From: Thalassotalea agarivorans
GTDB lineage: Bacteria; Pseudomonadota; Gammaproteobacteria; Enterobacterales; Alteromonadaceae
DNA length: 64,000 nucleotides
Assembly (NCBI RefSeq): GCF_030295955.1
Contig: NZ_AP027363.1
Coordinates: 620,001-684,000, forward strand
Direction: 5' to 3'
How positions within the stretch are numbered: the first letter of the stretch is position 1; each line of letters starts with the position of its first letter. The position numbers were made by a program, and so were the translations under genes. This document shows positions 1-8,951 of this stretch, piece after piece. The notes below the pieces were generated by a model. The model was not told the origin of the DNA and made no database searches. It saw only the letters and a list, made by a program, of their open reading frames with translations.

Positions 1-777
1 GGCACCATTACCGCACACGAACTTGTTCATAGAACCTGGGATAAGTTTTCTACGATAGTGGGCCGATGGCTTTTGGCCTTTAGCTTTGATAGCAATTTTT
101 CTATTGAGCATATCTATGGTCACCACAGATACGTAGCCACTGAAAACGATCCGGCGACGGCACCGAGAGGTCGCAACGTTTACGCCCACATCATAATTTC
201 TACGATAAAAGGCAACGTTAGTGCTTGGCGAATAGAAGCAAAACGATTAATGGGTAAAAAAATAGCTGTATTTTCCTATCAAAATCGCGCTATTCGCGGC
301 TATTTGATGAGTGTTGTTTTGCTTGTGATAGCTTATTTTATCGGGGGTATTGTTGCTCTGCTGTACTTCGTCGCCTGTGCCCTATGGGCAAAAGCACTAT
401 TAGAGATAGTGAATTATATGGAGCATTACGGCCTGATTCGAGCACCTAAAAATAGGGTACAACCCTACCATTCTTGGAACACCAACAGACGATTAAGCTC
501 TTGGACAACGTTTAATTTAACGCGTCACTCTCATCATCATGCACAAGGTCGTGTGCCTTATCATGATTTGCAACCTTATCATGATGCTCCGATGATGCCT
601 GCGGGCTATCTAACTACAATTATTATCGCTATGGTGCCCCCATTATGGCACCGAATCATGACGCCAAAGGTACTTGAATGGGATAACAGCTTTGCCAATG
701 AAGCCGAAAAAATAATGGCGGAACAAGCTAATGTTACCTGTGGTTTGAAAGGCTTTACTAACGCCGATAGCAACTAA
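1..777 (+). CDS. Alkane 1-monooxygenase / membrane fatty-acid desaturase family protein (5' truncated)
   Basis: The reading frame is open from the first base of the window, so the gene starts upstream; 258 codons are visible. The histidine clusters of the AlkB-type membrane di-iron hydroxylases can be seen: HELVH at visible residues 6-10, EHIYGHH at about 36-42, the AlkB signature NYMEHYG at about 138-144 and LTRHSHHHA at about 173-181. Hydrophobic segments lie between the second and third clusters. The family oxidises terminal methyl groups of alkanes or desaturates fatty acids using a rubredoxin partner. NYxEHYG favours alkane hydroxylase over desaturase, but the substrate is inferred. A putative efflux pump gene follows 14 bases downstream and may be co-transcribed. 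Confidence 0.85.
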   Translation, partial: GTITAHELVHRTWDKFSTIVGRWLLAFSFDSNFSIEHIYGHHRYVATENDPATAPRGRNVYAHIIISTIKGNVSAWRIEAKRLMGKKIAVFSYQNRAIRGYLMSVVLLVIAYFIGGIVALLYFVACALWAKALLEIVNYMEHYGLIRAPKNRVQPYHSWNTNRRLSSWTTFNLTRHSHHHAQGRVPYHDLQPYHDAPMMPAGYLTTIIIAMVPPLWHRIMTPKVLEWDNSFANEAEKIMAEQANVTCGLKGFTNADSN

Positions 778-791
778 AAAATAGAGCCGCT

Positions 792-2009
792 ATGTTTTCT
801 CGTTTTCAACATAAATCACTACCATTAACTGAATTTGTCGCCCTGATGGCGCTAGTAATGTCTCTAGTGGCCTTGTCTATTGATGCGGTGTTGCCTGCTC
901 TCGCTCTGATGGGGCAAGACTTAGGCGCCACAGATTTAAGCCAAACGCAAAAAATCATTACCTACTTGTTTGTTGGGTTAGCGCTAGGGCAGTTGTTGTT
1001 TGGGCCGCTTTCAGATTACATCGGTCGCAGGCCAGCAATGATAGCGGGCTTCATTATATTTTTTATTGGCAGCCTGATGGCACTATTTGCGCTAGATTTT
1101 GACACCTTGGTGTGGAGCCGGTTTATTCAAGGCATTGGCGTAGCAGCGCCACGCGTATTATCGATGGCAATCATTAGAGATCAACATAATGGCAGGGCGA
1201 TGGCCAGAGTCATGTCATTTATTATGATGTTTTTTATTCTCGTGCCTATGCTGGCGCCGATGTTTGGACAATTAGTGCTAGTCTTTTTTGGCTGGCATGC
1301 AATCTATCTTGCAATTGCACTGATCGGGCTGGTTTCGCTTCTCTGGTTCTTATTAAGGCAGGCTGAAACCCTTGATAAAGAAAATAGACAAACCTTTTCC
1401 ATAGTTGGCTATTGGCAAATGGCAAAGCAAGTGTTTACTAACAAAAAAGCCATGGGATACACACTAGCCGCAGGTATTATGTCGGGCCCGTTTGTCTTTT
1501 ACCTCAGTTCAGCGCAACAGTTGTTTCAACTAGAGTATCAGCTAGGTGACTATTTTGTAATTTACTTTGCTGTACTCGCATTTTCTATCGGTATTGCATC
1601 GTTTGTAAATGGTAAATTGGTGATGCAAGTTGGTATGCGGCCAATGGTTAACAGGGCTCTAATAGTAACGCTTGTGGTGTCTGTTTTATTTGCTGCGCTT
1701 AGTACCTTTTATCAGGGCTTACCTGCGCTTTGGAAAACGTCCATTTATTTGCTTCTAGTGTTTTTCTGTCTAGGTATTTTATTTGGCAATATGAACGCAT
1801 TAGCTATGGAGCCATTGGGCAAGGTAGCTGGATTTGGCGCGGCGATCGTTGGCTTTGTATCAACCATGTTGTCGGCGCTATTAGCGCAATACATTGGTAC
1901 TTTTTTTCAATCTGGCGTGATGCCATTAGTGGTGAGTTTTTGCATCGCCTCATCTGTATCATTGGTGGTCATTTGGCTCATCAATTTTTATGAGGCGATA
2001 GACAGTTAG
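792..2009 (+). CDS. MFS multidrug efflux transporter, Bcr/CflA family
   Basis: This 405-residue protein is a twelve-helix major facilitator. The N-terminal helix carries the SIDAVLPAL pattern seen in Bcr/CflA drug exporters, and the loop between helices 2 and 3 has the MFS motif A equivalent, PLSDYIGRRP, at about residues 72-82. These proteins expel drugs or small metabolites across the inner membrane using the proton gradient. The gene starts 14 bases after the AlkB-like gene on the same strand, which suggests co-transcription, and ends only two bases before the convergent VF530 gene with no obvious terminator between them. The substrate cannot be read from the sequence. Confidence 0.85.
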   Translation: MFSRFQHKSLPLTEFVALMALVMSLVALSIDAVLPALALMGQDLGATDLSQTQKIITYLFVGLALGQLLFGPLSDYIGRRPAMIAGFIIFFIGSLMALFALDFDTLVWSRFIQGIGVAAPRVLSMAIIRDQHNGRAMARVMSFIMMFFILVPMLAPMFGQLVLVFFGWHAIYLAIALIGLVSLLWFLLRQAETLDKENRQTFSIVGYWQMAKQVFTNKKAMGYTLAAGIMSGPFVFYLSSAQQLFQLEYQLGDYFVIYFAVLAFSIGIASFVNGKLVMQVGMRPMVNRALIVTLVVSVLFAALSTFYQGLPALWKTSIYLLLVFFCLGILFGNMNALAMEPLGKVAGFGAAIVGFVSTMLSALLAQYIGTFFQSGVMPLVVSFCIASSVSLVVIWLINFYEAIDS

Positions 2010-2011
2010 TA

Positions 2012-2470
2012 TTACCTGTGGTTAGCCCAAGGGTCAGCGGGTAATGGTTTTTCTGAGCGACGACTGTTGCTTCTTCCACGCTTGTTGCCGCGATCTCTTT
2101 GCTGTGCTTTACGCATGCGTTTTTCGCGTAACCGTTCGGCATCTTCTAAGCTTAATTCTTTTGGTTCGCCCGCTTTTTGATCCATAGGAATAATGCGATC
2201 TCGTGGTGGCAACTCAAATTGTTCGTCACTTGCGCGCGGTAAACTCTTAAATTGGTATAGATAAAAGCTTTCGACTTTATGACGCGCCCAATCTGTTTTT
2301 TTAAGAAACTTGGTGCTGGCTTTAACGCTCGGATTATTTTTAAAGCAATTTAAATTCAAATAAGCCGACAAAATATCGAAACCGTAATGTTCCACCAGTT
2401 CGGTGACGATTTTTTCCAATGATTGGCCATGCAAAGGGTTATTCTGATATTGCTCTGTACTGTGCGTCAT
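2012..2470 (-). CDS. VF530 (DUF2132) family DNA-binding protein
   Basis: Residues 10-75 match the small VF530/DUF2132 fold, with the typical [20 protein letters not shown] opening and a [20 protein letters not shown] stretch. Family members are usually about 70-90 residues; this one is 152, with an added tail that is strongly basic ([12 protein letters not shown] near the C terminus). Structural work on the family suggested DNA binding, but the role is unknown. The tail would support nucleic-acid contact. The gene is transcribed toward the MFS gene, with a 2-base gap between the stop codons. Confidence 0.8.
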   Translation of the reverse strand: MTHSTEQYQNNPLHGQSLEKIVTELVEHYGFDILSAYLNLNCFKNNPSVKASTKFLKKTDWARHKVESFYLYQFKSLPRASDEQFELPPRDRIIPMDQKAGEPKELSLEDAERLREKRMRKAQQRDRGNKRGRSNSRRSEKPLPADPWANHR

Positions 2471-2536
2471 CTTAGTGTGTGTTCAAAGGGGCTATAGCGT
2501 TATTATAGCCTTTTACGTCTAAGATAAGAAACACGA

Positions 2537-3262
2537 TTATTGCAACAGCAAATAGATACCAAAGATGATCAGCGCTGCGCCTACCGTATATGAAAATGCC
2601 TTGGCGTTGGGGAAAGTTTTCTCAAGAATAACAAGTAGCGTCAGCGCGATGATAAGCGAAATATTCATTACGCCACCAACAAACAATAGCGCCATTAAAA
2701 ACCAACAACATAAAACACAGTAGCTACCGTGTTTAAATCCAACGCTTAGTGCGCTTAATTTATTGTTATTCCATCCCTTCATCACGACACTCATCGGCGA
2801 TCTGCAAAGCTGCAAACAGCGCTGTTTTAAGGGAGAAAACTGATAAAACCCTGCAACAATTACAATGCCTGCGCTAAACACTTGGCTGGCACTATCCATC
2901 ATTGGAGTGAGTAAAGTAAAGTGATGTAATCCCCATTGTAAAAAAGTGACAAGTACAGAGTATAAACACCAAGCGAGCAGATAGCCCGCGGCAAAAACTG
3001 AGATAGGTACGTTGCGATGGTGAGCCTGCGTTTGCCGTTGATTAAATTTTTGTACAAGCAATAACACCGGTAGCGCCGAAGGTAGCATCATGCCAGCCAT
3101 CATCACAGCCCACATGACATACAACATGACAATATCGTGCGCTTGCCATTGTGAAACTGGCTCCATGTTCATAGTCATGCCAAATAGCATATAGTGCCAA
3201 CACAGATAAATGGTCAGTAATATAAAAGTAAGGCCGAAGGTTCGGCGCAACATTGATTCCAT
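2537..3262 (-). CDS. DUF2182 integral membrane protein
   Basis: This 241-residue, multi-helix membrane protein carries the two hallmarks of DUF2182: a Met-rich helix WAVMMAGMMLPSALPVLL around residues 50-68, and a Cys-containing helix GSYCVLCCWFLMALLFVGG around residues 179-198. The family has been described as predicted metal-binding membrane proteins, and the Met and Cys clusters fit a soft metal, but no substrate is proven. It lies immediately downstream of the DUF1326 gene on the same strand (41-base gap). These two families are frequent neighbours in bacteria, so they probably act together. Confidence 0.8.
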   Translation of the reverse strand: MESMLRRTFGLTFILLTIYLCWHYMLFGMTMNMEPVSQWQAHDIVMLYVMWAVMMAGMMLPSALPVLLLVQKFNQRQTQAHHRNVPISVFAAGYLLAWCLYSVLVTFLQWGLHHFTLLTPMMDSASQVFSAGIVIVAGFYQFSPLKQRCLQLCRSPMSVVMKGWNNNKLSALSVGFKHGSYCVLCCWFLMALLFVGGVMNISLIIALTLLVILEKTFPNAKAFSYTVGAALIIFGIYLLLQ

Positions 3263-3303
3263 ATTGTTATTCTTAGAAAGTCTTTATTGTTCAGTTTACT
3301 GTG

Positions 3304-3930
3304 CTACGCGGTAGGCCAATTGACAACAGCATTGGCGGCAAAGGTATCTGAAAAGGCAAAATTAAGCGCACCACGATTTATGTGCATATGGTCGGTTTTC
3401 CCTATTTTACCATCGTTCCACATAAAGCCGCCACTAGGGAAGGTAATATGCACATGGTTTTCCTCGCCAGTCACCGGGTTAAGGTGAGGGGTTTGCTGCG
3501 CGGAAACGACACCTTCTATATTGACCGAAGAGCGATAATCGTCTTCATTGACGTCAATGTCGGCCATAATTGGCCCTTCAAATGCACTGAATAACGTCGC
3601 TATTGCAGCTACCGGCATCCCGCCTGCTTGGCCAGACATTATTGTGGCTAGTGCTGTTACTTGTTCTGGAGATGCTTGGTTATCGATAAATAAAACACCG
3701 GTGCCGTTGCCATCATGCATAGCGCCAGGCCACGAGGCTGCAAACACCATCTTTATACCGGTTAAATTAAGAGTCTGGTAGTGGCCTTCAATCACTTGTA
3801 AGCCTAGTATCGCTTCACAGCCACCATTTTCGCTTGTTGGGTGACCACCGAATTGACATCCGCATCCGTGACTACAACTACAATTTTCTATTTGGTGCAT
3901 TTTTAATGCCCACTCGAGTTGCTCTGACAT
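3304..3930 (-). CDS. DUF1326 domain-containing protein
   Basis: A 208-residue soluble protein with the DUF1326 signature near the N terminus: ENCSCSHGCGCQFGG, residues 16-30, four Cys in a short window, followed by a beta-rich body. No signal peptide is visible, so it is probably cytoplasmic. It is the first gene of a two-gene unit with the DUF2182 membrane protein. The Cys cluster could bind a metal ion, and the pair may form a metal-handling system. That function is inference; the family is uncharacterised. Upstream is a 104-base intergenic stretch shared with the divergent methyltransferase gene. Confidence 0.82.
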   Translation of the reverse strand: MSEQLEWALKMHQIENCSCSHGCGCQFGGHPTSENGGCEAILGLQVIEGHYQTLNLTGIKMVFAASWPGAMHDGNGTGVLFIDNQASPEQVTALATIMSGQAGGMPVAAIATLFSAFEGPIMADIDVNEDDYRSSVNIEGVVSAQQTPHLNPVTGEENHVHITFPSGGFMWNDGKIGKTDHMHINRGALNFAFSDTFAANAVVNWPTA

Positions 3931-4034
3931 ATTGTCTCTCCTTTTTATCTTTAAAAAGTATAGTAAAGGTTCGGCAAATCAGCACGTTTGTGTAACACTT
4001 AGGCTAATTAGCAATATTCACGAAAGGGCGCAAT

Positions 4035-4793
4035 GTGACAGACTTTGATTTGTTGATTCAATTACATATTAGACAATTAAGACAAGGGCCTGGTGGGCAG
4101 GATGAAACTTTACTTGCTGCCCGTCTTGCTGGTGTAAATGCTGAACAACGACTAACCATTGCTGATATTGGTTGTGGCACAGGTGCAGCAGCGCTTACAT
4201 TGGCAGAGCATTTTAACTGCGATCTAACCGCCATAGATTTTCTGCCGGCATTTATTGAAGAACTAAAGGTAAGGGCAGAGCAAAGAGGCGTGGCAAATAA
4301 AATTACCGCTCAAACCGGTGATATGGCTAATTTGCCATTTGAAGAGCAACAATTTGACGTGTTGTGGTCAGAAGGTGCGATATACAATATTGGTTTTAAG
4401 CAAGGGATAAAAGCTTGGCGAAAGTTCTTAAAACCTGGTGGCAAGATCGTATTGTCAGAATTAACGTGGTTAACACAGAACCGCCCTTATGAATTGACCA
4501 ATCACTGGCAAAAAGAATACCCCGAAGTGGCAACTGCAGGAGAGAAAATCGCTCAGCTTGAAAGAAATGGCTACAAATTATTGGGTTATTTTCCGTTGCC
4601 AGAATATTGCTGGGTCGACAATTATTTTCAACCTTTGGTAGAACGCTTTGACTCATTTAAAGCGCAGTTTCCAGAAAAATCGTCAGAGGTTGATGCGCTT
4701 ATTGAAGAGCAACAACAAGAAATCTCCATGTACCAAAAATATAAAGCTTACTGGAGCTATGGCGTTTATGTTGCCGAGAAAATCGCGTCTTAG
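4035..4793 (+). CDS. Class I SAM-dependent methyltransferase
   Basis: A 252-residue protein with the Rossmann methyltransferase motif I IADIGCGTGAA at residues 42-52, the acidic end of strand 2 in AIDFLP, and motif LWSEGAIYNIGF followed by the LKPGGKIVLSE post-motif. The GTG at 4035 is taken as the start because it follows an AAAGGG ribosome-binding site; the ATG two bases upstream is read in a different frame and runs straight into a stop. The acceptor is unknown. The stop codon lies 2 bases from the stop of the convergent CIA30 gene. Confidence 0.8.
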   Translation: MTDFDLLIQLHIRQLRQGPGGQDETLLAARLAGVNAEQRLTIADIGCGTGAAALTLAEHFNCDLTAIDFLPAFIEELKVRAEQRGVANKITAQTGDMANLPFEEQQFDVLWSEGAIYNIGFKQGIKAWRKFLKPGGKIVLSELTWLTQNRPYELTNHWQKEYPEVATAGEKIAQLERNGYKLLGYFPLPEYCWVDNYFQPLVERFDSFKAQFPEKSSEVDALIEEQQQEISMYQKYKAYWSYGVYVAEKIAS

Positions 4794-4794
4794 C

Positions 4795-5331
4795 TTATGG
4801 CATAAAGCGAATATCTTTAATGGTAAGCGCAAAATCCCCCGGCTTTTTGTCAGCTAACATAAAGCCTACGCCTATCACTTGTTGCCAAGCAATAGGATCC
4901 AGCTCTGTAAGCAAGCGTCCACGGTATGTCGCGATAAATGCGTCCATGGGCAACATGATAGTTTGGTATTCCTCTGTCGTGGTGAACATGTGTCGGTATG
5001 AGACTTGCCCCGAATAAAGGCGAGAATACAAACGCAGTTGGTAGTCTCTACCGTCACCTTTAACAGTAATAGCGACTTTGGAAGCGGCTTTGTTTATTGG
5101 TTTTATAGCGGCTCGAATACTGGCAAATCCGCCATAGTTTTCTAACGATAGATTGCCACGAAAGATAGCTTCGTTATTTTCTTCAACAAAACTAGCAGAC
5201 GAGCGTCCGCCCATCACGGTGTCGTTGACAATTTGCCAACGCAATTGATGTTGGTTGGAAAAATCTGTTACCAGCATATCGCCTGCGGCTGGCGTTATCA
5301 GTAAAGTGGCTATGGGTATAATCATCTTCAT
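4795..5331 (-). CDS. CIA30 family protein with signal peptide
   Basis: This 178-residue protein has a hydrophobic N terminus (residues 1-18, export signal), then the CIA30 (complex I intermediate-associated protein 30) beta-sandwich hallmark WQIVNDTVMGGRSSASF at about residues 32-48. The ends of the domain (GFMLADKKPGDFALTIKDIRF) are also typical. The mitochondrial homologue assists complex I assembly; bacterial exported members have no defined role and resemble galactose-binding folds. It is divergent from the TonB-dependent receptor gene (178-base gap) and convergent with the methyltransferase gene. Confidence 0.8.
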   Translation of the reverse strand: MKMIIPIATLLITPAAGDMLVTDFSNQHQLRWQIVNDTVMGGRSSASFVEENNEAIFRGNLSLENYGGFASIRAAIKPINKAASKVAITVKGDGRDYQLRLYSRLYSGQVSYRHMFTTTEEYQTIMLPMDAFIATYRGRLLTELDPIAWQQVIGVGFMLADKKPGDFALTIKDIRFMP

Positions 5332-5509
5332 ATCTCGTTGCTGCTGGTTTTAGTTATACGCTGCCATTGCATGTTTGAATCACTTTTTTGTCGACTTTTT
5401 TGTCTTTTCTGGTCAATAGGGTGATTGAAGCTGATCAAAAGTGGGCGAGTGGACGTAAAATCGCTACAATATGCTCGCCTTGGCGAATTCACTATTAAAT
5501 AGAAGTACA

Positions 5510-7621
5510 ATGAAGTTAACAATAACAAACAAAATTCAACATGTGTCGCTGACGTTACTCAGCGCTACCGTGCTCAATCAAGCCCTGTTCACATCTACTT
5601 CTGCAACCGCGCAGGAGTCTGCCGATAACAACGAAATAGAAAAAATTATCGTTACCGGTACACGTCAGGAGCAAGCGTTAAAAACCAGCGTATTTAGCGG
5701 TGATGAAATCAATGCTCAAACCCTTGAGATGATTGCGCACACGCATGTGCAAGAAAGTTTATTGCGAATTCCTGGCGCTAATTTTGCCCGTGGCAATGGC
5801 CAAGAATATTTACCGGCGCTGCGTTCTCCCGTACTAACAGGAGCTGGTGCATGCGGTAGCATTTTGTCTGCCGAAAATGGTGTACCGCTGCGCGCTTCAG
5901 GCTTTTGTAATATCAATGAATTGTTTGACGCAAATACCGAAATGGCGCAAGCAATAGAAGTGATTAGAGGCCCAAGCACGGTAGTTTTTGGTTCCAACGC
6001 GATGCATGGCATCGTTAATGTGATCACGCCCGATGTTGCACAAAACGATGGATATCTAACCTTAGATGCCGGTCCAAATAACTATGCTAGAGGCAAACTT
6101 TCACAGTCATATAGCCAAGGTAATCATGGATTTAGAGGTGATTTTTCATACACGAATGATGGCGGCTATCGCGATAGTGCAGGCTTTAACCAACAAAAAG
6201 CTACATTAACGCATGAGCTTGATTTCGAACAAGGAAACGCTAAAACCTGGTTTAGCTATAGCCATCTTGATCAAGACACTGCTGGCTATTTAGTGGGTGA
6301 AGACGCATACAAAGATGAATCACTGAGAAAAACGAATCCTAACCCAGATGCTTATCGAAACAGCACAGCGATGCGCCTCGCTTCACGCTGGCAGTTAAAT
6401 GCTGGAGACACAATATGGCAGATTACGCCATATCTAAGACATACTCGAATGGACTTTCAAATGCATTTTTTACCGGGAACACCGGTAGAAGAAAATGGTC
6501 AGGATAGCCTTGGTCTGCAAAGTGCAATGTTTACCGAGCTTAGCGCCGATGTGCAATTTACTGCAGGATTAGATGTTGAGTTTACCGATGGTTTCTTAAA
6601 GCAAACACAAGCTGAGCCAACGCAAGGTAGTGACTTTTTACAAGCCACTATTCCGCAGGGTAAACAATATGATTATCAAGTAAACGCGTTTGTTGTAGAC
6701 CCATTTGCGCGAATCGACTGGCAATTAAATTCGCAATTGTTAATAAGCGCTGGTGCTCGTTTTAGCTATACCTTGTATCAATACGATAATCTTATGCTTT
6801 CAGGAAGAACAGATGAGTTTGGTAACCCATGTGGTTTTGGCGGCTGTCGCTATAGTCGACCAGAAGATAGCGATGATAACTTTTTTACTGTCTCACCAAA
6901 ACTGGGTGCTGTATATGAACTAAGTGATACCACACAAGTATTTGCCAACGTATCGCATGGCTTTAGAGCGCCCCAGGCAACCGAACTTTATCGTTTGCAG
7001 CGCGATCAACAAGTAGCAGAGCTAGATCCAGAAGAAATTGTTGGCAGTGAACTTGGTTTAAGGCAGCAACATCAAAACTTTTCGTGGGATTTAACGGCGT
7101 TTTGTATGAAAAAGTCGAATGTCATTTTTAGGGATTCGGATTTCTTTAATGTCGATAATGGCAAAACGAACCATCAAGGTCTTGAGCTTGGTGCTGATTA
7201 CCGCTTTCTTGAAGATTGGCAATTGTCACTAAGCGCCAGTTATGCAGATCATACCTACGATCAAGACAGAGTGCTCAATGGCGTGAATATTAATGGCAAC
7301 CAAGTAGATTCTGCGCCTAAACACTTTGGTAGTATGCAGTTGAGCTGGCAGCCAATAAATTCATTGTTTGCCGAGTTAGAGTGGGTGCACCAAGGTGACT
7401 ATTTTACCGACCCGGAAAATTTACATAGCTATGAAGGCCATAACGTTTTTAACTTTAGAGGCACATATGATATAAACGCACATTTTCAACTAGCATTAAG
7501 GCTGCTTAATATCACTGATGAACTCTATGCTGAGCGCGCTGATTTTAGTGGTTTTTCAGGTGACCGGTATTTTCCAGGTGAACCAAGACGTGTCTATGTT
7601 GGATTGACTGCGCGTTGGTAA
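5510..7621 (+). CDS. TonB-dependent outer-membrane receptor
   Basis: I take the ATG at 5510 rather than the upstream ATG at 5471, because it places the signal peptide (KLTITNK...ATAQES) at the N terminus. The 703-residue protein then shows a TonB-box-like EKIIVTGTRQ, a plug domain with the EVIRGPSTVVFGSNAMHGIVNVIT motif, and a C-terminal beta-barrel ending in aromatic-terminated VYVGLTARW. The plug has a cysteine pair (ACGS and GFCNI) that may form a disulfide. The ligand is not evident and I see no Fur box upstream. The next gene, 65 bases downstream, encodes an unrecognised outer-membrane-like protein and could be part of the same system. Confidence 0.88.
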   Translation: MKLTITNKIQHVSLTLLSATVLNQALFTSTSATAQESADNNEIEKIIVTGTRQEQALKTSVFSGDEINAQTLEMIAHTHVQESLLRIPGANFARGNGQEYLPALRSPVLTGAGACGSILSAENGVPLRASGFCNINELFDANTEMAQAIEVIRGPSTVVFGSNAMHGIVNVITPDVAQNDGYLTLDAGPNNYARGKLSQSYSQGNHGFRGDFSYTNDGGYRDSAGFNQQKATLTHELDFEQGNAKTWFSYSHLDQDTAGYLVGEDAYKDESLRKTNPNPDAYRNSTAMRLASRWQLNAGDTIWQITPYLRHTRMDFQMHFLPGTPVEENGQDSLGLQSAMFTELSADVQFTAGLDVEFTDGFLKQTQAEPTQGSDFLQATIPQGKQYDYQVNAFVVDPFARIDWQLNSQLLISAGARFSYTLYQYDNLMLSGRTDEFGNPCGFGGCRYSRPEDSDDNFFTVSPKLGAVYELSDTTQVFANVSHGFRAPQATELYRLQRDQQVAELDPEEIVGSELGLRQQHQNFSWDLTAFCMKKSNVIFRDSDFFNVDNGKTNHQGLELGADYRFLEDWQLSLSASYADHTYDQDRVLNGVNINGNQVDSAPKHFGSMQLSWQPINSLFAELEWVHQGDYFTDPENLHSYEGHNVFNFRGTYDINAHFQLALRLLNITDELYAERADFSGFSGDRYFPGEPRRVYVGLTARW

Positions 7622-7686
7622 TAAATCTAAGTATTTTAGTAAAAAACATCTAAACTAATAATAAATCTAATAAAATTTGAGAATCT

Positions 7687-8733
7687 ATGTTTAAAGGTTT
7701 GGTCGCAATATTAATGACAATTGTGTGCTTGAGTGCACAAGCAACTGAGCAAAAATCGTCAGAGCAATTAAGCGCTGAAGATGAGGCAGTATTGTGCAAT
7801 TGTGACCAAGGACAAGAGTTGCCAAAAACAGAGCAATTTGCCACGGTAAAACAAAAGAAAATTGGTGAACCCTTGCTGGACGAGGACGGCAACCCCGTTA
7901 AGTGGGACAGACCCTTACCTTTTTTCGCACAAAACGTGTTAGATCTTGGATTTGACCTACCAAAACCATTTGGTATTGCCATAGTGCCCAACACGGTTTC
8001 TCAAGATTTATTACTCACTGATTTATTTGTTGGTATCAACGGCAGTGAAAAGATTCCGATCGATTTTGTGCAGTTTGGTACAGCAAGGGCAGAGAATGCC
8101 AATTTGCAGCTTAAAGCCGATGTCTGGGTGTTTCCTTTTTTGAATCTCTATGCCACCTATGGCGTAATGGAAGGTTCTGCAGACGCACCTATTCAGATCA
8201 AAGGCAATGACCTACTCGAATTTTTGGGTATCAACTGTGACGGTTTGTTCGCGCCAAACGCATGTGTACGCACCTTCGCCGGTATTGCTAAACCTGAGTA
8301 TACAGGCTCAAACTACTCTATAGGTTTTAACTTGGCGATGGGGTGGGATCGTTTCTTTGTCACCTTGCCAGTTACCTACGTAGTGACAGACCTTAATATA
8401 CTCCAAGATGATGTAACGGCCATCAATGTGTCTCCGCGTATTGGTATTTCAACTGATGCCGCTCACTGGGGGACGCTATCGACTTTTGTCGGTATTACTT
8501 ATTTGCATGCCGAGCTCGACGTTGCAGGTTCGCTTGCTTTAGATACTTCTGATATTCCTGGGCTAGATGATGTGACAAACCTAGACTTTGTTATTAACCA
8601 AGAGAACAAAGATAAAATTAACTTTTTGATTGGTTTTAACTGGGATGTTACCAAGCACTGGTCGTTTCATGCTGAAGCTGGCATTGGTGGCAGCAGAGAA
8701 AATTTTATCGCCTCAACAACCTATCGCTTTTAA
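7687..8733 (+). CDS. Predicted outer-membrane beta-barrel protein, unrecognised family
   Basis: I do not recognise this 348-residue family. It has a signal peptide (residues 1-19, ending SAQAT), a CNC pair near residue 37, alternating hydrophobic/polar strands across the C-terminal two thirds (for example LKADVWVFPFLNLYATYGVM and SYSIGFNLAMGWD-type segments), and it ends in TTYRF. A terminal phenylalanine is typical of Bam-assembled barrels. It follows the TonB-dependent receptor by 65 bases on the same strand, so a shared transport or surface role is plausible. No transcription terminator is obvious between them. Confidence 0.65.
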   Translation: MFKGLVAILMTIVCLSAQATEQKSSEQLSAEDEAVLCNCDQGQELPKTEQFATVKQKKIGEPLLDEDGNPVKWDRPLPFFAQNVLDLGFDLPKPFGIAIVPNTVSQDLLLTDLFVGINGSEKIPIDFVQFGTARAENANLQLKADVWVFPFLNLYATYGVMEGSADAPIQIKGNDLLEFLGINCDGLFAPNACVRTFAGIAKPEYTGSNYSIGFNLAMGWDRFFVTLPVTYVVTDLNILQDDVTAINVSPRIGISTDAAHWGTLSTFVGITYLHAELDVAGSLALDTSDIPGLDDVTNLDFVINQENKDKINFLIGFNWDVTKHWSFHAEAGIGGSRENFIASTTYRF

Positions 8734-8867
8734 CACTTTTATTTTGATTTAATTTTTATCGTATTGTTGTGTTAATGATCAAATGTAAATAAATAGTAAA
8801 ATAATTTGAGTTGTAACTTATTGATAATGTTGCAGACTTTTATATTAAATAAATTTATTAAACTAAA

Positions 8868-8882
8868 TGATACTAATTCTTA
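8868..8882 (+). promoter_or_regulatory. Candidate Fur box upstream of the DUF4856-imelysin-receptor genes
   Basis: TGATACTAATTCTTA matches the 7-1-7 Fur core TGATAATnATTATCA at 11 of 14 specified positions, in an AT-rich leader 70 bases before the DUF4856 start codon. Iron regulation also fits the downstream gene content. The match is imperfect and AT-rich DNA gives chance hits, so this is a candidate only. Confidence 0.4.
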
Positions 8883-8951
8883 TTTACATCTGCATGTTCA
8901 TTTACTACACTAGCCACATAAAAATACAGTTCAATAACAATCGGTTTCAAA

